This document shows, one piece after another, positions 37,852-46,285 of a DNA stretch of 64,000 bases. The position numbers were made by a program, and so were the translations under genes. Source of the stretch: Bacteroidia bacterium (lineage in GTDB: Bacteria > Bacteroidota > Bacteroidia > Palsa-965); the NCBI GenBank assembly GCA_025454955.1, contig JALONL010000008.1, forward strand, positions 236,677 through 300,676. The letters run 5' to 3'. Under the pieces are notes generated by a model, which was not told the DNA's origin, searched no databases, and was given only the letters and a program-made list of their open reading frames with translations. Position 1 is the stretch's first letter. Every line of letters starts with the position of its first letter.

Positions 37852-38352
37852 ATGATCGTTGATTCAAAATTTAACAGTGTAAAATTCCGTCACAAGCAAA
37901 AAGCTGAGTTAGCAAAAAGCATACTCAATACTATACTCTATCTGTTTTTTTTTTGGTACCTGTTTCTAAATAATGTATTTGAATACAACTTTTCATTCTA
38001 TCTTAAATACATCCTCCCGCTTACCGCATTATTTATAATTATCGGCTTTTACAGAAGGTCGGTTAACTTACACAATCTTAATCTGAAAAATCAGGTTAAA
38101 GAAATTGAATTAAATGAACAGGAACTTCTCATTACAAATTATGCTGGTAACAAGATTTTATTCAAGAAAGACGATCTCATTCTCATCCCCCAAAGCGACC
38201 CAACCTATCAGTTATTTGGAAGACACAAGACAGATTTAATGTTAACACTCGAAAACGGCTCCTGCTTCTACATTTACCAGGAACTATTCAACACCCATCA
38301 AATCGAAGACTCGAAATCAGAAAACCCAGGCAAAAGATATTACACAGTATAA
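37852..38352 (+). CDS. Small membrane protein of unknown function
   Basis: 166 residues from the ATG at 37852; the frame extends upstream but overlaps the previous gene. Two membrane segments (about residues 22-41 and 50-68) are followed by a cytoplasmic beta-rich domain ('VKEIELNEQELLITNYAGNKI', 'DLMLTLENGSCFYIYQELF'). Its shape resembles YcxB/PH-like membrane proteins. It lies 49 bases after the glycohydrolase gene in the same A+T-rich island and may be part of the same unit, but nothing in it shows a function. Confidence 0.6.
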   Translation: MIVDSKFNSVKFRHKQKAELAKSILNTILYLFFFWYLFLNNVFEYNFSFYLKYILPLTALFIIIGFYRRSVNLHNLNLKNQVKEIELNEQELLITNYAGNKILFKKDDLILIPQSDPTYQLFGRHKTDLMLTLENGSCFYIYQELFNTHQIEDSKSENPGKRYYTV

Positions 38353-38480
38353 AAAAAAACCTGCTAACTATTTACTCATTCGGCTTTTCATTTTCACCAG
38401 AAGTATAGGATTCGCTCAAACCGTGAAAAGCATTTTGTTTCCTATCACAGTAAAAAGTAAAATAAACCCTGAAACAAAAA

Positions 38481-38533
38481 ATAGTACAATGCTCCCTGTC
38501 ACGGTAAATAGTACAATGCTCCCTGTCACGGTG
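38481..38533. repeat. 27-bp direct repeat and GAGCGGAGTCGA element
   Basis: ATAGTACAATGCTCCCTGTC, continued by ACGGT, occurs at 38481 and 38508. The second copy runs into GAGCGGAGTCGAAC and then GGGGCAGGGAG, which can pair back with CTCCCTG. It marks the right end of the A+T-rich island. Confidence 0.6.
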
Positions 38534-38559
38534 AGCGGAGTCGAACCGGGGCAGGGAGT

Positions 38560-39069
38560 TTAAATCAACTTCACCCCATACAACTTACACAACCACCCCA
38601 AATGCCCCGTGTGCATACTCTCATGCACCACCTGATGCCGCAAAGACATCCGCACATCGCTCTCACCCCGCCACACAAACCCCGTAGGCACCGGCTGCCC
38701 CAGCACCTCCACATCAAGCGTAGCGAGATGCGCAAGCACCAATTCATGCACACGCGCAAAACCCGCCAGCACTTCTTCCCACGCAGGGCCGTTCTGTTCA
38801 GCTTCCTCGGCAGGCTTACCCAGGCCAAACAACTTCAACCACGGCAGTTCCGGGTTAGGCCCGCCCGTAGCGCGCAGCACCAAATTATTCTCGGCCCAGG
38901 CAATGTGCCCGGTAAGCCAGTACACCGTATTCAGCCGTGTATCGCCCACCGTAAAAACTTTCTTCGCATCAAATCCCGGCAGGGCATTGAGCTTGTTAAG
39001 CATACTCTGCGAAATGCCCCGCGCATGATTCATGCCGCGCACCAAGGCCTGTAATTCGTTTTCGGCCAT
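38560..39069 (-). CDS. DinB/YfiT-like four-helix-bundle protein
   Basis: A 169-residue protein of DinB-like length. 'LTGHIAWAENNLVLRATGG' supplies the first conserved histidine, and 'HQVVHESMHTGHLGWLCKLYG' near the C-terminus supplies the others, as in the putative metal site of DinB/DUF664-like proteins. Family members include thiol-S-transferases and damage-induced proteins; the substrate here is unknown. It starts five bases after the paaZ stop, so it is probably expressed from the paaZ transcript. Confidence 0.78.
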   Translation of the reverse strand: MAENELQALVRGMNHARGISQSMLNKLNALPGFDAKKVFTVGDTRLNTVYWLTGHIAWAENNLVLRATGGPNPELPWLKLFGLGKPAEEAEQNGPAWEEVLAGFARVHELVLAHLATLDVEVLGQPVPTGFVWRGESDVRMSLRHQVVHESMHTGHLGWLCKLYGVKLI

Positions 39070-39074
39070 GCGAA

Positions 39075-41123
39075 TTATTGTTGATTGAGTTTTTTCACCA
39101 TCGTAAGAATAGTCGCAATAGCCACCGTTTCACCAGTTTCGTCATACACATCCACCACCCATTTCACAATGCCTTTGGCTATGTCTTCCGGGTTGCGTTT
39201 TTCCTGATCTACCTTTTCCTTCACCGTTAAACGCACCCCAATGGTGGAACCGGGATAAACCGGCTTCGTAAACCGGCATTCATCCAAACCATAGTTCAGC
39301 AGCACAGGGCCTTTTTTGGCATCCACAAACAGCCCGGCTGCGGCCGAGAGTATGAAATACCCGTGCGCCACGCGGCCTTCAAACACGGTGCCTTCGAGCG
39401 AAGTGGCATCGGTGTGGGCGTAGAAATGATCCCAGCTCACGTTCGAGAAGTTTACAATATCGGCCTCGGTCACGGTGCGTTTGGCGGTAACCAGGGTTTC
39501 GCCAATTTCCAATTCTTCAAAATGTTTGCGGAACGGATGCACGCGGTCTTCCTTCTGTGCGGCTTTGGGCAGGTACTGGTTGGCAATGCGTGTAAGCGTG
39601 GTGGGCGAACCCTGCACCGCCGTGCGCTGCATGTAGTGATACACCCCGCGTATGCCGCCCATTTCCTCGCCTCCGCCCGCGCGTCCGGGCCCGCCATGCA
39701 CCAAATGGCCCAGCGGTGAGCCGTGTCCGGTACTTTCGCCGGCACAGTCGCGGTTTATTACCAGCATGCGTCCGTGCATACAGGCCGCGCCCAGCACCAC
39801 TTCGGCGGCAAAATCGTCGCTGGCGGTAAATACCGATCCTACCAGACTGCCGCGTCCCATTTTGGCCAGCTCTATGGCTTCGTCGGTGTTTTTGTACGGC
39901 ATTACCGTAGTTACCGGGCCAAAGGCTTCAACCGAGTGCGGGGCATCGCTCGCAAACGGACTGGCGCACCAGAGCAGCGTGGCGGGATAAAATGCGCCTT
40001 TCAGTTTGTCGGCTCCTTTTACTTCCAGGCTGTCGTAGTTGCCATACACCAATTCGCACGCGGTTAAAAGCTGCTGTACTTTGTCTTTCACATCGGCCAC
40101 CTGGTCGCGGCTGGCCAGCGGGCCCATGCGTACGCCTTCGGCGGTGGGGTCGCCGGTTATGTTGGTGGCAAAGCGGTCTTTTACGGCATTCATTACCGCC
40201 TCGGCCAGGTTTTCGGGCACAATTACGCGGCGTATGGCGGTGCATTTCTGTCCGGCTTTCACCGTAACCTCGCGTACTACTTCTTTTACAAACAGTTTAA
40301 ACTCTTCCGTTTCGGGCGTGGCATCGGGGCCAAGTATGCAGCAGTTCAGCGAATCGGCTTCCATGTTAAAGCGCACACTGTTGTTTACTATCGACGGCAT
40401 CGACTTCAGCTTGCGCCCCGTGGTGGCCGAACCGGTAAACGTAACCACGTCCTGCTCGTTTACATGCTCCAGCAAATCGCCCACCGATCCGGCCAGAAAC
40501 TGAAACGCCCCGGCAGGCAGCAAATTGGAGGCAATAATTTCTTTGGCCATCGCCTCGGCCAGAAACGAGGTGCTGGTGGCCGGTTTCACTATGCAGGGCA
40601 CACCGGCCAGCAGGTTTACGGCCATTTTTTCGAGCATACCCCAGCACGGGAAGTTAAAGGCGTTTATGTGTATGGCCACGCCCTGCAGCGGTGTATAAAT
40701 ATGCTGCGCTATAAAAGTGCCGCCTTTCGAAAGCAGTTCGGGTTTTCCGTCCACCGCAAACCGTTCGTTGGGCAGTTCGCGGCGGCCTTTCGAGGCAAAT
40801 ACAAACATGGTGCCTATGCCGCCGTCAATGTCTATCCACGAATCGCCTTTGGTGGCACCCGTGGCCGATGAAAGGGCGTAAAAAACAGCTTTCTTTTCGT
40901 TCAGGTGCTGCGCCAGAGCCTTGAGCATGCGTGCGCGCTCGTGAAAAGTCATTTTTCGCAGTGCAGGCCCGCCCACGGTGCGGCCGTAGTGCAGCATGGC
41001 TTTAAAATCTGTACCGGTGGTGGTGGCGGTGGCTATTACATCGCCGGTTACGGCATTATATAATTCGGTTCCGGTGCCTGCGCCTTCGGTCCAGGCACCC
41101 TGTGTGAAGTTTTGAAGTTTCAT
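39075..41123 (-). CDS. paaZ: PaaZ-type bifunctional aldehyde dehydrogenase / enoyl-CoA (oxepin-CoA) hydratase
   Basis: A 682-residue protein with an N-terminal aldehyde dehydrogenase (residues 1-~525; Glu255 in FNMEADS and catalytic Cys294 in GQKCTAIRR). A C-terminal MaoC-like hotdog domain (~540-680) carries 'VSWDHFYAHTDATSLEGTVFEGRVAHGYF', with the hydratase D-x-x-x-x-H motif. In phenylacetate degradation PaaZ opens the oxepin-CoA ring and oxidises the semialdehyde. No other paa gene is in the window, so paaZ stands apart from its pathway or serves another CoA aldehyde. A near-consensus box (TAACTTTA, - strand 41128-41135) lies just upstream of the ATG. Confidence 0.92.
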   Translation of the reverse strand: MKLQNFTQGAWTEGAGTGTELYNAVTGDVIATATTTGTDFKAMLHYGRTVGGPALRKMTFHERARMLKALAQHLNEKKAVFYALSSATGATKGDSWIDIDGGIGTMFVFASKGRRELPNERFAVDGKPELLSKGGTFIAQHIYTPLQGVAIHINAFNFPCWGMLEKMAVNLLAGVPCIVKPATSTSFLAEAMAKEIIASNLLPAGAFQFLAGSVGDLLEHVNEQDVVTFTGSATTGRKLKSMPSIVNNSVRFNMEADSLNCCILGPDATPETEEFKLFVKEVVREVTVKAGQKCTAIRRVIVPENLAEAVMNAVKDRFATNITGDPTAEGVRMGPLASRDQVADVKDKVQQLLTACELVYGNYDSLEVKGADKLKGAFYPATLLWCASPFASDAPHSVEAFGPVTTVMPYKNTDEAIELAKMGRGSLVGSVFTASDDFAAEVVLGAACMHGRMLVINRDCAGESTGHGSPLGHLVHGGPGRAGGGEEMGGIRGVYHYMQRTAVQGSPTTLTRIANQYLPKAAQKEDRVHPFRKHFEELEIGETLVTAKRTVTEADIVNFSNVSWDHFYAHTDATSLEGTVFEGRVAHGYFILSAAAGLFVDAKKGPVLLNYGLDECRFTKPVYPGSTIGVRLTVKEKVDQEKRNPEDIAKGIVKWVVDVYDETGETVAIATILTMVKKLNQQ

Positions 41124-41210
41124 GTGGTAAAGTTAGCAGAAGTTTTTTTGGGCGCCATCCTGCACGCTAACGCGGGGCATTGTAGTTCCGGGCTTTCGGC
41201 TGTGGTACCA

Positions 41211-41290
41211 CTGTGGCGGCCTTGCATCGCTCGCGCTGCGGGGGCTCCCGCTGGTCGCCTCCTCGCTGCGGCGCTGCATGGCCGCCACAG
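41211..41290. repeat. GC-rich cruciform-forming inverted repeat
   Basis: CTGTGGCGGCCTTGCATCGC (41211-41230) pairs with GCGCTGCATGGCCGCCACAG (41271-41290) with two mismatches around a 40-base spacer. It forms a compact GC-rich block in the 385-bp space between paaZ and the DUF349 gene. The rest of that gap holds the DUF349 promoter and leader. Confidence 0.7.
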
Positions 41291-41431
41291 CGGCAGCCGC
41301 CGCCTCAATCCCGGGCGCATTTGCCCCCTTCTTTTCCGTTCACTATGAGCATTTTAGGCATAAATTGCTGTGGCGGGGCAAATCATCCCGAAAAAAAATA
41401 CCCGTTCTGCCTTATAAACCTGCATTCTTGT

Positions 41432-41439
41432 TATTTTTG
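41432..41439 (+). promoter_or_regulatory. -7 box TATTTTTG of the DUF349 gene
   Basis: A perfect TAnnTTTG match, giving a leader of roughly 60-65 bases to the ATG at 41509. No clear -33 TTG at the usual spacing. Confidence 0.6.
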
Positions 41440-41470
41440 GGGCAAACAAAAACAACTAATGCGCAACGGA

Positions 41471-41495
41471 CCTTGTCGGCATTGACAAGGTTTTT
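41471..41495 (+). promoter_or_regulatory. Leader hairpin with T-run (possible attenuator)
   Basis: CCTTGTC (41471-41477) pairs perfectly with GACAAGG (41484-41490) and is followed at once by TTTTT. This terminator-like structure lies inside the predicted leader, 13 bases before the ATG. Confidence 0.55.
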
Positions 41496-41508
41496 CATTC
41501 TCACAACT

Positions 41509-43380
41509 ATGGAAACCAACGAAGGCCAAAACACGCTTCCGGAAAACGAATCAGTAACCCCGGTTAATGAGGCAGCCAATGCCCAACCGGAAAATGCCCC
41601 GGAAACGGTTGCCGAACATGGCGACGAGCAGCACGACGAACCGCACGATGAACTGCATCCGGCAGAAGATTTCTCGGGCCTGTCGAAAACACAACTGCTG
41701 CACAAACTGGCCGAAGTAACAGGCACAGGCGAAATCGAAAGCATACGCACCACCGTGCAGCGGCTCAAAGAAACCTTCCGCGAACTGGTGCGCGAAGAAA
41801 CCGAAGCCAAACGCCGCGCCTGGGAAGCCACCCGCGAAGACGAAAACGACACCTTCGAGCCCGCTCCCGATCACGAAGCCGAGCGGTTCGAAGAACTCAT
41901 ACGCAATTACAACCGCAACCGGGCCGAGTATCGCCGCAAAAAAGAACTCGACCTGCACCGCAACCTCCAGCAGAAACTGGGCCTCATAGAAGAACTCAAA
42001 ACACTGGCCGAGTCGAGCGAGAGTATGCAGAAGGCATTCGAAAAAGTGCAGGACATTCAAAACCGCTGGCGCGCCATCGGCCCTGTGCCCCAGGCACAGT
42101 CGCAGGAATTGTGGCAAACCTGGCAGCACCACCAGAACCGCTTCTTCGATGTGCTCAAAATCAGCCGCGAACTCCGCGAGCTGGATATGAAGAAAAATCA
42201 GGAGCTCAAAGAAGAACTCATTGCCAAAACCGAGGAACTGAAAGAAGAAGCATCGGTACGCCGCGCACTCGACCGCCTGCATCAGTTGCACGAAAACTGG
42301 CGCGAAATTGGTCCTGCACCCAAAGAAGTAAACGACACACTCTGGGAACGCTTCAAAGCCGCTTCCGACGCCATACACGCCCGCCGCGAGGCCATGCTGC
42401 TCGATGTGAAAAAAGAGCAGGAAGCCAACCTGCAGCTTAAACTCGCCCTCTGCACACGCATGGACGAAGAAGCCGCAAAAAGCTACGACAGCCACAAAGC
42501 CTGGCAGGATGCCAACACTGTGGTGGAAGGACTTTTTACCGAGTGGCGCAAAATTGGTTTCGTGCCCAAGGCCGACGAAGACCGCACCTGGAAACATTTC
42601 CGCGAAGCACGACAAACGTTTTTCCGCAACCGCGAAGGCTTCTACATGAAGCAGCGCGAATCATTCAAAGGCAGCCTCAACGAAAAAGTACGCCTCTGCG
42701 AAGAAGCCGAAAAACTAAGCACCAGCACCGACTGGAAAAACACCGCCAACGCCTACAAACGCCTGCTCGACGAGTGGAAAAAAGTAGGCCCCGTGCCCCG
42801 CAAACAGGCCGATAAACTCTGGGCCCGTTTCAAAGCCGCGTCCGATGCGTTCTTCAACGCCCGCAACAACCAGTTTGCCGCCGCCGATGCCGAACTCAAG
42901 GCAAACGTGGCCACCCGCGAAGAACTCATAAAAGAAGCCGCCGCCACACAATTGCCCGACGACATCGGCGAAGCACGCAAAATACTGCACGAGCTGCAAA
43001 ACCGCTGGCAGCAAATGCCCGGCGTGCCCCGCGACGACCGCCGCCGCCTCGACGATGGCTGGAAGGAAACAATGGATGCACTCTTCGGCAAACTCCGCGA
43101 AAAAGCCGGCGGCGACGACAATGCACTCCAGAAAATGCGCTACGAACAACTCCAGCAAACCGAAAAAGGCCGCGACCAGTTGTACCGCGAACGCATTGCC
43201 ATTCAGGAAAAAATAAAACGCCTCGAACACGAAATCAATACGCTCGAAACCAACCTCGGCTTTTTTGGTAAATCAAAAGGTGCCGCCAGCCTGGTGGCCG
43301 ATTATCAGAAGAAAGTGGATGCGGCTAAGGATGAAGTGAAGCGGTTGAAAGGGCAGTTGAAGCAGATTCCCCGCGACTAA
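41509..43380 (+). CDS. DUF349 repeat protein
   Basis: 623 residues from the ATG at 41509 (METNEGQN), chosen because the promoter and leader hairpin lie just upstream; the open frame continues ~230 bases further 5'. An acidic, disordered N-terminus (1-60) precedes several DUF349 repeats, each with 'W..IG.VP....LW..F....D..F..R', for example 'NRWRAIGPVPQAQSQELWQTW', 'ENWREIGPAPKEVNDTLWERF' and 'DEWKKVGPVPRKQADKLWARF'. A coiled coil closes the protein. DUF349 proteins are abundant in Bacteroidota; the function is not established. Codon use becomes G-ending in the last ~80 bases. Confidence 0.88.
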   Translation: METNEGQNTLPENESVTPVNEAANAQPENAPETVAEHGDEQHDEPHDELHPAEDFSGLSKTQLLHKLAEVTGTGEIESIRTTVQRLKETFRELVREETEAKRRAWEATREDENDTFEPAPDHEAERFEELIRNYNRNRAEYRRKKELDLHRNLQQKLGLIEELKTLAESSESMQKAFEKVQDIQNRWRAIGPVPQAQSQELWQTWQHHQNRFFDVLKISRELRELDMKKNQELKEELIAKTEELKEEASVRRALDRLHQLHENWREIGPAPKEVNDTLWERFKAASDAIHARREAMLLDVKKEQEANLQLKLALCTRMDEEAAKSYDSHKAWQDANTVVEGLFTEWRKIGFVPKADEDRTWKHFREARQTFFRNREGFYMKQRESFKGSLNEKVRLCEEAEKLSTSTDWKNTANAYKRLLDEWKKVGPVPRKQADKLWARFKAASDAFFNARNNQFAAADAELKANVATREELIKEAAATQLPDDIGEARKILHELQNRWQQMPGVPRDDRRRLDDGWKETMDALFGKLREKAGGDDNALQKMRYEQLQQTEKGRDQLYRERIAIQEKIKRLEHEINTLETNLGFFGKSKGAASLVADYQKKVDAAKDEVKRLKGQLKQIPRD

Positions 43381-43540
43381 GGCTCGGCTCCGCTCGCCTT
43401 GACGCAGGGACTCCGCTTGCACTCACGTGTGCCGCTCGCCTTGACGCAGAGACTCCGCTTGCACTCACGTGTGCAGTTCGCCTTGACGCTGGGGCTCCGC
43501 TCGCGCTGACGCGTGCCGCTCGCCTTGACACTGGTGCTCT
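43381..43540. repeat. 42-bp tandem repeat, four copies
   Basis: CGCCTTGACGCAG-like units begin at 43395, 43437, 43479 and 43521, exactly 42 bases apart. The array starts with CGGCTCCGCTCGCCTTGACG, related to the GAGCGGAGYCGA element elsewhere in the window. Because 42 is a multiple of three, an Ala/Ser/Arg-rich frame stays open on the - strand, but it looks fortuitous. Confidence 0.75.
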
Positions 43541-43562
43541 TTGTTTCACTACTACAATAAAG

Positions 43563-43607
43563 AATCCCTCACGTTGCCTTCGACAGGCTCAGGCAGCGTG
43601 AGGGATT
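43563..43607. terminator. Large hairpin after the DUF349 gene
   Basis: A stem of about 16 bp (43563-43578 with 43592-43607, one G-T wobble), whose loop contains CTTCGACAGGCTCAG. There is only a weak T-run, so it could be a terminator or a palindromic repeat. Confidence 0.5.
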
Positions 43608-43664
43608 TGTGCTTTTATTCTGAGAGGGTTTGTGGAGATCGCATACTATCTCCTCATTGCGAGC

Positions 43665-43915
43665 AAAGCTGTGTTTTGGTGGCTGAGCTTGTCGAAGCCC
43701 CAAAACACAATACATCACACACCACAAAAAGCGTACATCACACAGCCCTGCACACCATATACACAGCGAAAGCTGTGTTTTGGTGGCTGAGCCTGTCTAA
43801 ACCCCAAAACACAATACATCACACACCACAAAAACAACGTACATCACACACAGCCCTGCACACCATATACACAGCGAAAGCTGTGTTTTGGTGGCTGAGC
43901 CTGTCGAAGCCCCCA
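43665..43915. repeat. Three tandem ~104-108-bp hairpin repeats
   Basis: AAAGCTGTGTTTTGGTGGCT starts at 43665, 43769 and 43877. Each unit holds GTGTTTTGG...CCAAAACAC, a hairpin with GCTGAGCCTGTCGAAG (or a variant) in its arm. The linker CACACAGCCCTGCACACCAT is shared by the first two units. The array ends nine bases before the stop of the convergent T9SS gene. The stretch from 43381 to 43923 has no gene. Confidence 0.8.
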
Positions 43916-43923
43916 AAACACTG

Positions 43924-45498
43924 CTACTGTGCAATAACAATACGCTGTGTCACTACCGCATCGTTCTGAAGATTGCGAAGGCGGAAGAAATATACTCCGG
44001 CAGGCAGCAAACTAATATCCAAACTGCCATTGCTTACCTGTGTCTGCATCACCGTGCGGCCTGTTACGTCCATTGCTTCGGCGGCAAACTTATCGCTGCT
44101 GTTCCAGTTGCGAAGTTGTATGGTGCCGCTGGCTGGGTTGGGATAAAGCATTAACTGTTCATCTTCTGCCGGTTGCTCTATCGCCGTTGCATCGCAAAGC
44201 AGCGATGAGGTAAGCGGAAACGTGGTAAGCGAAAAGTCGCGGCTCACCTGCCAGCCGTCGGTAGCTGTAATAATTACAGGTTGCGGAGGAAGGGGCGTTT
44301 GGTTGGTGGCAAAGGTGGTAATGTCCTGCATCAGACAGGCGGCGCCCAAAACATTGCCTATTTTATACAACCGTGTGGCAGCACCCTGCGCCGTTCCATT
44401 TTCGAGCACAAAAATTTCGTCGGCATTACCAAGCATGGGTAATGAATAACTCGATGGCGTAATACTGTTGTCGATACACGCCGCCGCCTGCAACACATTC
44501 CCGCTGGTATCAAACTGAAACAACTGGCCGAGTGCTGAAATGTTTACGGGTGCATCACGGGTACCTGCGGCATACACTGTTCCGTCGGAGGCAGTCATAA
44601 GATAAAACAGCACATCGGTATTAATTGTAGTAGATATATAGGTTTTGACCCACACTACATTTCCCTGCGGGTCAAACTTCATCAGATACGGATCATTATT
44701 ACTTCTGCCCGATACCATGATGCTGTTATCCTGCAGCAATGATATTCCGCCCAGCACACCATCGCCTGGATTCCACCAGCCCTGCATCCTGTAACTGGTA
44801 AGCACATTGCCTGCCGTATCAATTTTTATGTAGGAAAGAAAATCGCCGCTTTTACCAATAATTACATAAGTACTGTCGGGCAAAGGCACACCACGTCCCC
44901 TGAATTTTGCACCGGTGGTATCTGTACTGTACAATTTACCCCAGCGCAGTGTACCATTGGCATTGGTGCGTAAGAGTTGTACATGAGTATCAAACGAAAG
45001 CCGGAGCATATAACCACCATCATACATTTTATGACATCCGGGATTTCCCACCAGATACGTATTGGTTACCTCATAAAATTTCGACCAGTTCAAACTGCCG
45101 CCGGCACTGAGTTCGGCCACGAAATAGTTTTTATAGAATAAGCTCGAAAACTCCTCAAACAAACCAAATACCCAAATCGAACCATCGCTGTTTTCGCCAA
45201 TGCTGCGAATGGTAATGTTGGTGGTGGTATCTAAATCGTCGAGCTTCGACGACCATATCACCGTGCCGTTTGAAGATGTGCGGGTAATTACTCCAAAGCT
45301 GGAAACCAGAAAACCCGGGTTTTGTGTCCATGCCAGCAGCAAATCGTTATTGGCACATTGCACCATGGCCGCTGGTTCTATCTGATCCTGCGTGGCGGGG
45401 ACAGATACATACGATTGAATAAAGGGAGCCTGTGCGCGTAGCTGCCCCAGCAATGCCGCACATACTGCAAGCAGTGTGATGAGTTTGGATGAATTCAT
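43924..45498 (-). CDS. Secreted propeller-like protein with T9SS sorting domain
   Basis: A 524-residue protein: signal peptide (LITLLAVCAALLGQLRAQA), then a propeller-like region with repeated blade strands ('SDGSIWVFGLFEEF', 'PDSTYVIIGKSGDFLSYIKID', 'QDNSIMVSGRSNNDPYLMKFD'). The ~75-residue type A sorting domain begins 'LMLYPNPASGTIQLRNWN' and ends 'NDAVVTQRIVIAQ'. That last domain is nearly the same as in the protein at 46731, while the upstream parts are unrelated. It is probably a surface protein; ligand and activity are unknown. A TAAACTTG box (- strand, 45536-45543) may be its -7 element. Confidence 0.85.
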   Translation of the reverse strand: MNSSKLITLLAVCAALLGQLRAQAPFIQSYVSVPATQDQIEPAAMVQCANNDLLLAWTQNPGFLVSSFGVITRTSSNGTVIWSSKLDDLDTTTNITIRSIGENSDGSIWVFGLFEEFSSLFYKNYFVAELSAGGSLNWSKFYEVTNTYLVGNPGCHKMYDGGYMLRLSFDTHVQLLRTNANGTLRWGKLYSTDTTGAKFRGRGVPLPDSTYVIIGKSGDFLSYIKIDTAGNVLTSYRMQGWWNPGDGVLGGISLLQDNSIMVSGRSNNDPYLMKFDPQGNVVWVKTYISTTINTDVLFYLMTASDGTVYAAGTRDAPVNISALGQLFQFDTSGNVLQAAACIDNSITPSSYSLPMLGNADEIFVLENGTAQGAATRLYKIGNVLGAACLMQDITTFATNQTPLPPQPVIITATDGWQVSRDFSLTTFPLTSSLLCDATAIEQPAEDEQLMLYPNPASGTIQLRNWNSSDKFAAEAMDVTGRTVMQTQVSNGSLDISLLPAGVYFFRLRNLQNDAVVTQRIVIAQ

Positions 45499-45802
45499 GA
45501 ATCATCTTTTTTAGTAAATGTTCAAGGGGGAATTGCAAGTTTACAATAATTAGCCTCGCTGTTATGACGAAAAAACGGCTAAACAACACCAAAAAGATTT
45601 AGCTGCCGTGTGTTTAGATACTCAGGAAAAAACCATTCTTAAAACAACCGCCTTTCAATACCGCTACAGATAGGATACTACGCAGCTGCCTGCGATACTT
45701 CCTGCACAGAAAGAAAATAATTTCAGAACTAATCAGCAGCGGGTTGAATTGTGCCGTGATGAAAATCTATCCTCACAAAATTATGTCTTGTATGATGGTC
45801 AA
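45499..45802. other. Intergenic gap, 304 bp
   Basis: It holds the likely promoter of the - strand T9SS gene (TAAACTTG at 45536-45543) and a bulged hairpin (CGGCTAAA at 45576 with TTTAGCTGCCG at 45598). I see no credible gene or RNA here. Confidence 0.4.
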
Positions 45803-46270
45803 CTAAACCTGTTGCTTCTTCATATACTTTTCCAACTGCTGCATTGCCGTGGCCGAAATTTTCTTTTTCAGAAATCCGAAACGTCCAAACAGTATTCCCG
45901 GCAAACCCAAAGCCATGCGGCTCCAGCGGGCAAAATCAAAATCATCGGTATGCCGGTAAATCAATCCCCCGCGAAATTGCAGCGTGGCGGTGATGTGATT
46001 TTCCACCTTTCTCCCGGTTTTGGAAAATGAATAAATGGCAATCCACTTCACAATCACTTTTTCCTCATCGCTGCTGAGTATTTCAAAACTCAGTGTCATG
46101 TCTTTCCCGCGGCTGATGAGCATTTCCCACATGGCACACACTTTCTCATAATCCAGCCCGCTAAAAACCGGATCGTTAAATATTACCTCTTTATGGTAGC
46201 AGTTTCGCATCTCCGCCGCATTACGGCTGGCAAATGCGGTGTAGAAACGGCTGGCGGTTTCGGTGTGCAT
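45803..46270 (-). CDS. NTF2-like (SnoaL-type) small protein
   Basis: A 155-residue protein beginning 'ETASRFYTAFASRNAAEMRNCYHKEVIFNDPVF', the classic opening of SnoaL/NTF2-like alpha+beta barrels. 'VENHITATLQFRGGLIYRHTDDFDFARW' forms the closing sheet. Such proteins act as small enzymes or ligand-binding folds; no substrate can be inferred. The C-terminal tail 'LKKKISATAMQQLEKYMKK' is basic and helical. Its 5' end borders a repeat array, so its promoter is unclear. Confidence 0.82.
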   Translation of the reverse strand: MHTETASRFYTAFASRNAAEMRNCYHKEVIFNDPVFSGLDYEKVCAMWEMLISRGKDMTLSFEILSSDEEKVIVKWIAIYSFSKTGRKVENHITATLQFRGGLIYRHTDDFDFARWSRMALGLPGILFGRFGFLKKKISATAMQQLEKYMKKQQV

Positions 46271-46285
46271 GTAAGGTGGAATGAA

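Noticed and set aside
41509..43380. Contractile or phage structural gene suggested by the long coiled-coil protein
   Set aside because: The W-x-x-I-G-x-V-P repeats are diagnostic of DUF349, and no phage genes are nearby.
43325..43549. 74-codon - strand frame with 14-residue Ala/Ser/Arg repeats
   Set aside because: It is a by-product of the 42-bp tandem repeat and overlaps the end of the DUF349 gene.
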